From Pirellulaceae bacterium (lineage in GTDB: Bacteria > Planctomycetota > Planctomycetia > Pirellulales > Pirellulaceae): a stretch of 64,000 nt of DNA. The notes below the pieces were generated by a model. The model made no database searches. It was given only the letters and a program-made list of their open reading frames with translations, and was not told where the DNA came from. The stretch lies in the NCBI GenBank assembly GCA_023382975.1, contig JAHDXO010000023.1, positions 1 through 64,000 of the forward strand, written 5' to 3'. Numbering within the stretch: the first letter of the stretch is position 1; the number at the start of each line of letters is the position of its first letter. Below, piece by piece: positions 48,027-56,900 of the stretch. Made by a program: the position numbers and the translations under genes.

Positions 48027-49027
48027 TGGCCGTCACCATTCACCTAAACGGAAAAGCACTTTCCCTCGCACACAAAGGATGTTCAGGCATCACGAAGTCC
48101 ACCTTGCCCGACGTCTGCAAGACACCTTCTCCGGGAGGCCCCGTGCCCATTCCTTATCCCATTATCGTGTCGATGTCGAACAGCCTGAAAAAGGGAACCA
48201 AGACAGTCAAGGTCGATGGCCGCAATCCGGCTGCTATCAAGGGCTCCGAATACAGCACCTGCAACGGCGACGAGCCTGGTACGGCGGGCGGCGTCAAGTC
48301 CAGTACGAACATGAAGGAGGCGACTTGGCTGCTCTACTCCTTCGACGTCAAGCTGGAAGGAAAGAACGCCTGCCGGTTGAGCGACAAGATGATGATGAAC
48401 CACGGAAACACTGTCTGCTTAGGCGGTACACTCCACGCCCCGGTCCCGGCTCTGGACAGTTGTGACAAGGCTGGTCTGGACAAACTCGCGTGCAAATGCA
48501 ACAAGGCGATCAACTGCAGTCCGAAAGACGGAGGGCCATGCCCAGAAACGCCCTGGGGGAATGCGAAGAGCAACCCCGGCGGATCGGACTGTACCACGTT
48601 GGGCACCAAGAAGCACGAGTGCTGCGAGCAGTCGATCAACAAACACGCCGAGGACAATCCCGACTGCGGTTTCCGCTCGGAAGTCCCGTTCCCGGAAGGT
48701 GCGGAAGACGGCAAGAAAAAGGCCAAAGAAGCCTATGACAAGAAGAAGAAGCAATACATCGACAATGGCCGCACGGAAGCCCAGGCGATCGGCTATTGCA
48801 GGCGGGACCAGGTCTACACGAAAGCGCTCTATGAGAACAGCGCGAAGTGCATCGCGGATGTGGTGCAGGGCAATCCGCCGACGGCTACGTACGATTTCAA
48901 GTTCAATTGCGATAGCGAGGGCACAATGGAACAGTCCCAGAAGGACAAGTACAAACAGTACACGGGGTGTGAGGTACAGATGATCCACAAAGACGGTCGC
49001 GATTGCGATTGCAAAGGGGAGTGCTAG
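48026..49027 (+). CDS. PAAR-like (DUF4150) T6SS effector with cysteine-rich nuclease-like C-terminus
   Basis: The 333-residue product begins with a DUF4150/PAAR-like domain (1-140; TPSPGGPVPIPYP, KVDGRNPAAIKGSEYSTCNGD, VCLGGTLHAPVP) that caps the VgrG spike. Residues about 145-333 contain 16 cysteines. The end holds ADVVQG (Asp278) and TYDFKF (Asp290-x-Lys292), followed by EQSQKDKYKQYTG, an arrangement that resembles PD-(D/E)XK/VRR-NUC-type nucleases. The ATG overlaps the upstream TGA (TGATG), with GGGAG before it. A DUF3396 immunity-family gene follows five bases later. A toxic nuclease is inferred, not shown; the disulfide-rich stretch is not typical of cytosolic nucleases. Confidence 0.75.
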   Translation: MAVTIHLNGKALSLAHKGCSGITKSTLPDVCKTPSPGGPVPIPYPIIVSMSNSLKKGTKTVKVDGRNPAAIKGSEYSTCNGDEPGTAGGVKSSTNMKEATWLLYSFDVKLEGKNACRLSDKMMMNHGNTVCLGGTLHAPVPALDSCDKAGLDKLACKCNKAINCSPKDGGPCPETPWGNAKSNPGGSDCTTLGTKKHECCEQSINKHAEDNPDCGFRSEVPFPEGAEDGKKKAKEAYDKKKKQYIDNGRTEAQAIGYCRRDQVYTKALYENSAKCIADVVQGNPPTATYDFKFNCDSEGTMEQSQKDKYKQYTGCEVQMIHKDGRDCDCKGEC

Positions 49028-49031
49028 TACG

Positions 49032-49955
49032 ATGGATGAGAATCTCCGGCTTCGGGATGCCGATGGGGCTTACCTGGCACGAGACAACGTGGTAATCGCG
49101 TTCTTTGGAAAATGCCCGTTTGCCGACGTGGTCAAGGGAGCCAAGTACTGCGTCGATCGGTTCTTGGACATCGTTCCCGGTGCCGCGCTGAAGTGGTCGG
49201 TCATGGGAATGAATTCCGGCAGCTTCAAGCCGCTGACCGACAAGTCCCTGGCGCGATGTCGCGCGATGCTGACCGTAGCGACAGCAAAGCAGAAGGATGT
49301 TCACTTCCGCCTGCTTGGACCCGAAAAGTTCGGCCCCGACTACGGCCTCTATGTGAACGGCTATAAGTCCCCAAGCGAGGAAGGATTTCTGGATCAAACG
49401 AACACCATCGAGTTGCGGTTCCCACGCGAATTCATAAGGGAGACGGGGGACGATGCCTTCGTGGCGCTGGTGACAGATCTCTTCGAGAAGTTGCCCTGTG
49501 ACTCCGGCTATGCTTCTGCTGCGATTTGCTTCGGCAGGGAGTCGCAATGGGACAAGGCAAGTACATTCCTAGTTCCGGCGGCCCTGCGAAGTCACGGATT
49601 CGATATTCCAAACAACTTGTCCACGGGCAATTCCTTGGGGAAACTCTGCCGCGGAGCGAGGTGGCTCACCATTCTCTCGAACGAATTGCTGGGCCAAGTC
49701 GGCGGAATCGATTCGCTGAAGAAGCAACTGGCCGACGGTGTCGAGATCATCGAATGCAGCCACGGCGTCTTGTTGCGCGCCGGGCGAACTCCCGAGATCG
49801 GCGATGTCAATCGCCAACAGACGACGCCCTTGCTGGCTTCCGTCGCACACGCGATCGAGGCCGTAACGTTCTTCGGCGACTCGAGCCTGCGTCCGCTCTT
49901 TGGGGACGCAGAAAGGCAAGAACGCTGGGAACGCCGCTTCTGGCCGCATGAATAG
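49032..49955 (+). CDS. DUF3396 type VI immunity family protein
   Basis: The 307-residue product matches the DUF3396 (type VI immunity) family: GYASAAICFG, RSHGFDIPN, NSLGKLCRGARWLTIL and HGVLLRAG with GDVNRQ near the end. Family members protect bacteria against their own T6SS effectors, including nuclease toxins of the VRR-NUC type. Here it directly follows the PAAR-like gene and would neutralise it. ATG 49032 has GGAG ten bases upstream. The 307-residue length is normal for the family. Confidence 0.82.
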   Translation: MDENLRLRDADGAYLARDNVVIAFFGKCPFADVVKGAKYCVDRFLDIVPGAALKWSVMGMNSGSFKPLTDKSLARCRAMLTVATAKQKDVHFRLLGPEKFGPDYGLYVNGYKSPSEEGFLDQTNTIELRFPREFIRETGDDAFVALVTDLFEKLPCDSGYASAAICFGRESQWDKASTFLVPAALRSHGFDIPNNLSTGNSLGKLCRGARWLTILSNELLGQVGGIDSLKKQLADGVEIIECSHGVLLRAGRTPEIGDVNRQQTTPLLASVAHAIEAVTFFGDSSLRPLFGDAERQERWERRFWPHE

Positions 49956-49966
49956 GCAAGACCGAA

Positions 49967-50746
49967 ATGAGACTGAGTACTCCCTACAACCTGCCCTTCC
50001 GCGTGAGCTACCAGCCGGAGGTCGCGTGGGGCGAACGCGACATAACGCTGCGGATCTTCCCCGCCGACAGCGTTTCCACCGAGACGGCGGATGCGATGGA
50101 TTCGACGGTTCTGCCTTTTCTGCTAATGGGAACCTCGGGCGCCCTGGCGGGCGTATCCATAGAACCCTGGGACTCGACGGTCAAGGAGTGGAGTTCGCCG
50201 GTTGTTCGCGATTCGGCCATCGAGTGGTCGCTGAAGTCGGTTCGCTTCGATCCGCAAGCCTGGGTCATGCTGGCACAGATGTTGATGGTGGATCACCGGG
50301 TCCACGCCATCGGACGCATCGAGATCGTCGATGCTCGGAGTACCGAGAAGATGATCGAGGTCGTTACCGGCGCATCGAAAGTCAATCCCTATCCCGACCG
50401 ATGGGCCGGAATCGGCTTTGCGGTTGAGCTGGGCAAGGACATTTCCAAGAACTTGACCGTCTGCGTCGCGTTTGCACGCGAACCGTCGGACGAGGAACAG
50501 GCGTCGGTCGGCGAAGAGTTGTTCGCGTGGGCTCCGGGACTGATGTTCGGAGCTTACGGGGTTGCCCCCGTGCCCCCTGATCGTTGCACGGGAATGCCGG
50601 ACGAAGAACTCGTGTTCGTCGACAACCAGTTGGAATGGGCCATCAGCAATTTCAGGGCTCACACCAGCGCCATCGACGGTCTTGTCAACGTTTTTGCCTC
50701 CCTGTCGAAGAAAGTGGTGCCGGTTCAGGCGTTTCGAATCGAATAA
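49967..50746 (+). CDS. Uncharacterised T6SS-cluster protein
   Basis: I do not recognise this 259-residue protein. It is soluble, without a signal or membrane segment. The N-terminal half (PYNLPFRVSYQPEVAWGERD, LRIFPADSVSTE) and middle (GWGE-like loops, SVRFDPQAWVMLAQML) look like mixed alpha/beta; there is a VTGASKVNPYPDRWAGIGF segment and no known catalytic motif. ATG 49967 follows 11 bases after the immunity gene. Its position between the immunity gene and the HEAT-repeat genes suggests a second immunity, an adaptor or a recruitment role. Function unknown. Confidence 0.8.
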   Translation: MRLSTPYNLPFRVSYQPEVAWGERDITLRIFPADSVSTETADAMDSTVLPFLLMGTSGALAGVSIEPWDSTVKEWSSPVVRDSAIEWSLKSVRFDPQAWVMLAQMLMVDHRVHAIGRIEIVDARSTEKMIEVVTGASKVNPYPDRWAGIGFAVELGKDISKNLTVCVAFAREPSDEEQASVGEELFAWAPGLMFGAYGVAPVPPDRCTGMPDEELVFVDNQLEWAISNFRAHTSAIDGLVNVFASLSKKVVPVQAFRIE

Positions 50747-50758
50747 GGAGCCGGCCCT

Positions 50759-52021
50759 GTGAATATCGTTTTCCAGGTCGTCTGCCAACATGTCGAGGAA
50801 GCTGCCATCCTGTGGCTGCGCCGCGACTGGGCGATGACCGAGCCGCACTACACTCTGGACGACTTGGCCAAGTTGGATGGCCAACTCGACGCACACCTGG
50901 ACGGGCTGCGGGTCGCCGAGGCTGCCGCGCCCGCAGCGGCCTGGGAGTTGTGCCGCGAGGAATTGCGGTGGCAGGAACCAGGCGAAGTGTTCGCGGCGGC
51001 GGTTCTCGCCCTGGAATCGGCGGAGTCGGAGCGATTGGGAAATGTCCTCGATTTGGCCGCGGCGTCCTGCGAACTCTCACGGCCGCTGGTCTCTGCACTG
51101 GCATGGCTGCCGAAGGAGCTGGCATGGCAGTACGTTCCGCGGTTCTTGGGCGAGCACGAACCGGGATTGCGCCGCGTCGGGATCGCGGCGTCCGCGGTGG
51201 CTGGCTGTGACCCCGGCGCCGTGTTGGCGGAATCGGTCGATGACCAAGACGAACTGCTCAGCGCCCGTTCGCTACGGGCCATCGGCGAACTGGGGCGCAC
51301 GGATCTGCTGCCCGCCCTGCGAGTACACCTGGACGATGACGCTGAGCGGTGCCGGTGCGCCGCGGCATGGTCGGCCGCCCTGCTGTCGCCCGACGACGCG
51401 GCGGTTCGTGTACTGCGCCGCGTCGCTGCCGAAGGCAAAGAACGTAGCTTGGCTGCTCTGCAACTGGCAATTTGCCGGACGGTGGCAGCCGAAGCCCGCG
51501 CATGGTTGCTGGAATTCGCCGATCAGGACGCGAGTGGGGTGCGGACGGCGGTCGTCGGCACCGGGATACTTGGCATCGTGGATTTGGTTCCTAGGCTTCT
51601 CGAACGCATGGAGACCCCCGCGCTGGCCCGCGTGGCCGGCGAGGCGTTTTCGATGATCACGGGGGTGGATCTGGCTGAGCAGGATCTCGAGGGGGATTGG
51701 CCGGAGGGTTTCGAGGCGGGGCCGAACGACGATCCGGCGGATGAGAATGTCGAGGTGGATCCGGACGAGAATCTGCCGTGGCCCGACGTCGCCAAAGTCA
51801 AGGACTGGTGGATGCGGCACCGGGACGAGTTCGAGCCGGGTGTGCGGTATCTGTGCGGGCGGCCGATGACCGAGGATTGGCTCGAACATGTGCTGCGGTA
51901 CGGCTATCAGCGGCAGCGGGCCGCGGCGGCATTGGAACTGGCGATCCGGCGGCCCGGCACTCCGTTGTTCAACGTGAAAGCGCCCGGATATCGCCAACAG
52001 CAATTGCTCGGATTACGATAG
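50759..52021 (+). CDS. TIGR02270-like HEAT-repeat T6SS-associated protein (full length)
   Basis: The 420-residue protein is composed of short helical HEAT-like repeats (LRRVGIAASAVAG, SARSLRAIGELGRTDLLPALRVHL, VVGTGILGIVDLVPRLL) and contains FSMITGVDLAEQDLEGD near residue 300, a family hallmark. The family occurs beside T6SS genes and has no known activity; protein-protein scaffolding is inferred. GTG 50759 is adjacent to GGAG; alternatives downstream include ATG 50834. Two shorter relatives follow. Confidence 0.82.
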   Translation: MNIVFQVVCQHVEEAAILWLRRDWAMTEPHYTLDDLAKLDGQLDAHLDGLRVAEAAAPAAAWELCREELRWQEPGEVFAAAVLALESAESERLGNVLDLAAASCELSRPLVSALAWLPKELAWQYVPRFLGEHEPGLRRVGIAASAVAGCDPGAVLAESVDDQDELLSARSLRAIGELGRTDLLPALRVHLDDDAERCRCAAAWSAALLSPDDAAVRVLRRVAAEGKERSLAALQLAICRTVAAEARAWLLEFADQDASGVRTAVVGTGILGIVDLVPRLLERMETPALARVAGEAFSMITGVDLAEQDLEGDWPEGFEAGPNDDPADENVEVDPDENLPWPDVAKVKDWWMRHRDEFEPGVRYLCGRPMTEDWLEHVLRYGYQRQRAAAALELAIRRPGTPLFNVKAPGYRQQQLLGLR

Positions 52022-52039
52022 ACCGTTTGAGTTGTTGCG

Positions 52040-52600
52040 ATGAATGCGAAATTTCCCGTAGTCCCGAGCGTTCTGAACGAGCATCTCGAACAGTTGACGA
52101 TGCTCTGGCAGCAACGTCAGGACGCTCAACGAAGCCCCGATTACCTGCGCGAGGACGTTGCCCGGTTGGACGAGCGGTTGGAGGCCCACGTCGACGGGCT
52201 GCTGTTGGCCGGCGAGCAGGCGATTCCGCTGCTGGAAGAATCGCTCGCGAGCGAGGAACCGGCTGCCGTGTTTGCCGCGGCGTTTGTGCTCTTGCGTCAG
52301 GAACAACCGGGCGCCGCCACTCGAGTAGTTGAGGCTCTCTTGCTGGCCGAGCAGGGGCAATTGACGGGAATCCGCCAGGCGTTGTGCCACGGGCCGATCG
52401 CTTTGATCGAAGCTCGGCTGCGCGAGATTTGCGAATCCGGGCAATCGGCCGCCGCCGTCGCAGCGCTGGAAGTCTTGGCGTATCATCAACGGGCAACCGG
52501 GTTGCTCCATCGTCTGGCCAGATTCTATGTCGACGAGAATCCAGTGGTGCGGCAAGCCGCCTGGCGGATCACGGCAATGCTGCCCGAGACAAACACCTGA
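52040..52600 (+). CDS. Short TIGR02270-like protein (N-terminal half only)
   Basis: The 186-residue product aligns with the N-terminal half of the preceding HEAT protein: VLNEHLEQLTMLW parallels VCQHVEEAAILWLRR, LDERLEAHVDGLLLAGEQA parallels LDGQLDAHLDGLRVAEAA, and EEPAAVFAAAFVLL parallels EPGEVFAAAVLAL. It ends where the full-length relative would continue with more HEAT repeats and the ITGVD segment. It may be a degenerate duplicate or a functional half-protein. Confidence 0.75.
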   Translation: MNAKFPVVPSVLNEHLEQLTMLWQQRQDAQRSPDYLREDVARLDERLEAHVDGLLLAGEQAIPLLEESLASEEPAAVFAAAFVLLRQEQPGAATRVVEALLLAEQGQLTGIRQALCHGPIALIEARLREICESGQSAAAVAALEVLAYHQRATGLLHRLARFYVDENPVVRQAAWRITAMLPETNT

Positions 52601-52646
52601 CCACCATCGAACGGGATTCCGTTCGACGTCCGACAAGGAATGACCG

Positions 52647-53798
52647 ATGCGGGTCGTGCTCACCGTCGCCTCCGGCACGCTGGAGGGCCAGAAGATCTTG
52701 CTGCAGCCAGGGCAGACGTACAAGATCGGCCGCACCGATTGGGCCGACTTCGCCGTTCGGCACGACCCGCACATGTCCGGACTCCATTTCGCCGTGCGCT
52801 GCGAGCGGGCAGGCTGCGTTCTCGAAGATCTCCAAAGCACCAACGGCACACTGGTCAATGGGCAATCCGTCAAGCAGGCTACGTTGCAGGACGGCGATAC
52901 GATCCGCGCAGGACATACTTTGTTTACCGTGCAGATCGAGCAACCAGAGGCTGCTGCCGCCGGGACCGTCGTGGAGACTCCGTCGGCCGAGTCCGAAATG
53001 GTCGCGTCTCCGGTCGAGGATTCGAATCGGCCCGAGCCAGTTCCCAGCCAGCCGCCAACTCGCACCATCGAAGACCTGCCGTTTGCCTCGCCGCCGCCAA
53101 GGTTCGCCGACGAATCGGGCCCTCCCTTCGATCAAGCGCTGCGAGACGAAGACCCCGGCGTGCGGTGCGAAGCGTTGTTCGCGGCAGCTTGGACCCGTCA
53201 GAAGTGGTTGCTGGATTACTGCCGCTGGCAGGCCGAACAGCCGGTGCCGACGCACTGGGAAGCCGTCTGGATGCTGGCCGTGTTGGGAAAACCCGGGGAC
53301 TGCACGCTGATACGCGAGGTAGGACGCAACCCGCGCCTTGGGCCGGAGCGGTTTGGCGTGCTGGCCTCGTTCGGCCACCCTCGCGTCGTGCCGGACCTGT
53401 TGCCAGCGATCGCCAGCGAAGATCCTGCCGTGGCAGTCGCTGCGGGCAGCGCGTTTTCGAGGATTACAGGCGTCGATATCGACTCGGACCGATTCGCGAC
53501 GTTGCCCGCCGACGCGCGCTCGCATGCAGATGATTCGGACTCGCCGCCCCCGGACGAAGTGCTGCTTCCGAGTCTGGAGTTGGCTCAGCAGCATTGGGAT
53601 CAAGTGAAAAACGCATTTGCCGCAGGCACTCGCTGGCGGAACGGACAGAATTTAAACGCCGGAGTCACCGCCGCGGTGCTGACGCAACTGGATATGCAAG
53701 GTCGCTGGGAAACGCTGCTGCGAATGCACTTCGAAGGGCTATGGCAAGGCCGGCCGCAGGACACCGAGCGACTCCGCCGCAGCCAGCGCACGGCCTGA
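52647..53798 (+). CDS. FHA-domain protein with TIGR02270-like C-terminal half
   Basis: The 383-residue protein has an N-terminal FHA domain (5-95) with Gly28-Arg29, Ser44..His47 and the STNGTLVNG core (Asn66), which binds phosphothreonine. A Pro-rich linker (about 110-150) follows. The C-terminal part (about 155-370) is HEAT-like and contains FSRITGVDIDSDRF, matching the C-terminal hallmark of the full-length HEAT protein. FHA proteins regulate T6SS assembly through phosphorylation in other bacteria. ATG 52647 follows AAGGA. It is the last gene of the operon and converges on the large minus-strand gene. Confidence 0.85.
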   Translation: MRVVLTVASGTLEGQKILLQPGQTYKIGRTDWADFAVRHDPHMSGLHFAVRCERAGCVLEDLQSTNGTLVNGQSVKQATLQDGDTIRAGHTLFTVQIEQPEAAAAGTVVETPSAESEMVASPVEDSNRPEPVPSQPPTRTIEDLPFASPPPRFADESGPPFDQALRDEDPGVRCEALFAAAWTRQKWLLDYCRWQAEQPVPTHWEAVWMLAVLGKPGDCTLIREVGRNPRLGPERFGVLASFGHPRVVPDLLPAIASEDPAVAVAAGSAFSRITGVDIDSDRFATLPADARSHADDSDSPPPDEVLLPSLELAQQHWDQVKNAFAAGTRWRNGQNLNAGVTAAVLTQLDMQGRWETLLRMHFEGLWQGRPQDTERLRRSQRTA

Positions 53799-53901
53799 CG
53801 CGGCCCGCAGCAAGTCGACAACGGAACTTCCGGACTCCTGTAAGCCCCCGTCCCTTTTCTTCAATGCATGCCACGCGAATTCCGCCACGCCGAGAAGAGC
53901 C

Positions 53902-56900
53902 TCATCGCTCGGTTTGCAGCACCAGTTCGACCGGCGGGACGGGCTCGGGTGGCGGCGGCACCTTGAGGTCCGTGCCGCCGGTTCGCCGGTTGCCGGCGAT
54001 CAAACCTTCGGCCTCCAGCACGTAATCGCCCGGCGCGACTTTTTCGAAGAGGAATTGCCCGTCTTGGTCGGTTCGACGCTCCATGACCAGCTTTTCATTA
54101 GCAACCAAGCGGACGGCAATGCCACTGGCAGCGGTCTTCGCCAGGCGGCCGAAGACGACGCGTCCGGCGACCTGGTTGGTTGTCGGAGGCTTCGCGGCAT
54201 CTTTCGAGACCACTTCGACTCGTGTCCGCTGGTAGCCGCTTCGGTTGCCGACCCGGTCGGCGGCTTGGATCAAGACATTGTACACGCCGGGACTGACCGG
54301 TGCGGTGGGCAGCGCGATCTGCCAGCGCCCGTCCGCCTGCAAGGCGCCGGGTACGGGGACGGTTTGCGGTGTGAATTCGCCTCGACGGTCCAAGTCGAAC
54401 GCCGCTTCGACAAGGGCCACGCCGCTCAAGTCGCCGTCGGACGCCAGCAGCGAAATCCCCAGGACTTCGCCTTGCGCCACGGACCGCCCCGGCACCAGTT
54501 GGACTTGACTGATCTGCGGCGGCTCGTCGTCGAACACGACTTCGACCGGTTGGCTCCAGACGTCCTGTTCCGGCAGGACCGCACGCGCCAGCAGATTGGC
54601 GCGGCTGGCCCGGATCTTCGGCGGCGGAAGCGTCACCACCAAATCGCTGACTCGCGTCTCGATGCCCAGACGGCCATCGGCGACGGCCGGATCCAGAAAC
54701 AAGTCCACAAGCCGGTCGGAGGTCACCCGCAGCGACTCTTCGCCCAAGAAAGTCCGGTCGCGGTCCACGTCGACGCCAACCTCCAGCGTGGTGCTGCCGT
54801 CATGCAGCAGGGCGTAGGGGATATCGACTTCGAGAGACATGTCGATCGGCTCCGGTTTCGGGCCGAAGCTCTTGTTCGCCACGGGTTCGACGATCCGCAC
54901 GCGAACCTCGCGCGAGGCAGATACCGCGGTTCTCGCCGCGGCACGAGCAGGAATCTCGTAGCGGAAAGCACGCGCGAAGTCATCGACGTCGATCGTGAAC
55001 GGGAACACTGCGTCCGCATCGGGCGGGACATCCAACTGCAGCCGTGTTTCCGCCATGCCCGGGTTGAGCAGCGCCGTGGCCCGACCGCGGACCTCGCCGT
55101 CGGCCGAAGGAGGCGGCAGGGCAACGATCGAAACGCCACCGGGAGGAAGCGTGGCCGCGGGCCGCACGACGATCTCGACGCGCCCGACTTGAGGATCGTA
55201 CTGGACCCGGGGCTCGACGTAACGGCTGGGCCGCTGAACCATGATCTCGATGCGGCGGATCGTCATGCGTCCGGTGACAGTATCGGTGGCCACCGCCAGC
55301 AGAACGGACGGCAGGGCCGTCGGCTCAGGAGCCTCGGCGCCGGCCGGCGGTTTCGCACCGTCTTCCGGAACAGGTGGCAGCAGCACAAGCGGAACGCGCG
55401 CTGCCCCGGCGTCCACCACGACGCGAGGCTGGGCCAGCACGGCCTCGGCTGCTTCCACCCTCGCCAGGTAGTCGCTGCCCACATCGGCAGCGACTTCACC
55501 CGGCGGCGGCGCCGCCAATCTTGCCCGAGGCGCCGGGAGCAAACGGAAATCGATGAGTCGGGCCTTGTTGCCCGGATTGACCAAGTACAACTGGTACGAA
55601 GTCGACTGGTTGGGAAACGGATACAGTGTCAGATCGCTCTCGGTCCACCGCCAAGCGTCGCGCAAGCCCTCGACTCGCAGATCGAGGTCCGGCGAGGCAG
55701 GCAGACCGACCACCAGATCGTGTCGCGACACGCCGGCATCGCAGACGGCCCGAAAGACGATCCGCGCCGCCTGGCCGCTGGCGTTTCTCCGCCTCACTTT
55801 CAGACGCAAGTTGCCGGTCTCCGAAGTGCGCAGACGCAAACTAGGCTGCCGCCCGGCTGCACTCGGACGTCCGGCGGAATCCTCTCCAACGGCCTGCAAT
55901 GCCAGCGCGATGTCAGCCGACTGGTCGTACAGCAGACCGTCCTGCCCTGTCTGCACTTCGAGCATCTGCGGGTCGTAGTCGCAGAAAAGCCAAGCATCCT
56001 GCGGACGCGAGTGACGATTGGTCACCGCGAGTTGGACTTCCTGCTCCGGGGAATCGATCAGCTCGATCCGGTCGGGACCTGCAAGCAGCAGACGGGGCCG
56101 CACCGGCTCGGGCAACGGCGGCTGCAAGGCGATCGCGGCGGCCGCCCGGTGGTAAGCGTCCGCGGCGTCGGCCAATTCGCGCCGCTGGTCCGCCGTGGCG
56201 TCCTGAATTGCGGCCTCCAGTCGCCGCTGCTGCCAGACTAGGAAATCATACCGCTCGGCGCGGCGAAGCAATTCCGCGGGACCGGGACTGGTCAACTGCC
56301 CCACGTCCCAGGGATGGATCAGGTAGAGCATCCGCTGAGCCTCGCGCAGCCGGACGATTTGTTCGGACCGGGTGGCAGGATCGCTCAAGTCGGTGTTCTG
56401 CCGCGTCAGCCGATTCACTTGCGATGGCAACGCCCGCTGGAACTTCCGCAGATTCTCGCCCAAGCCACGGCAAGCGGCCCAGAAGTCGTCCGTTCCGCGG
56501 TCCGCCTCGGCCAGCCGGCGCGAGGCGGTCAGAATCTCCGGAAACGGTTCGTCCTGGAATCGGTGACCGGCGACCATACGCAACCAACGGCCGTAGAGTT
56601 CGGCGATCCGCCCCAGCCGGCGAAGCTGATCGTCGAAACTGGCCGGAGCCGAGGATTCGTTCCGTGTCGTCACGCCGGTCGCTGCCGCGCGGCGGTTCCG
56701 TGGCGCGGAAGCCAACAATAATCGCTCCAACTCGCTACGCACCCGCCGCAATTCCGGCAAGCGGGCAGCCGATGGTTGGTCGAGAAGATCGACCGCCAAA
56801 GTCAATTCGTCCAGCAACGAGTCCGCCGCCGCCAAATCGACCGCCGCGTCCGGCGGCGCGGCAAGCGACAAAATCGCGGCGTGAAACCAGTCCGGGAATT

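Noticed and set aside
53914..56241. 775-codon plus-strand frame
   Set aside because: Arg/Gln/His-rich antisense of the 1,652-residue gene, with no family motif or ribosome site.
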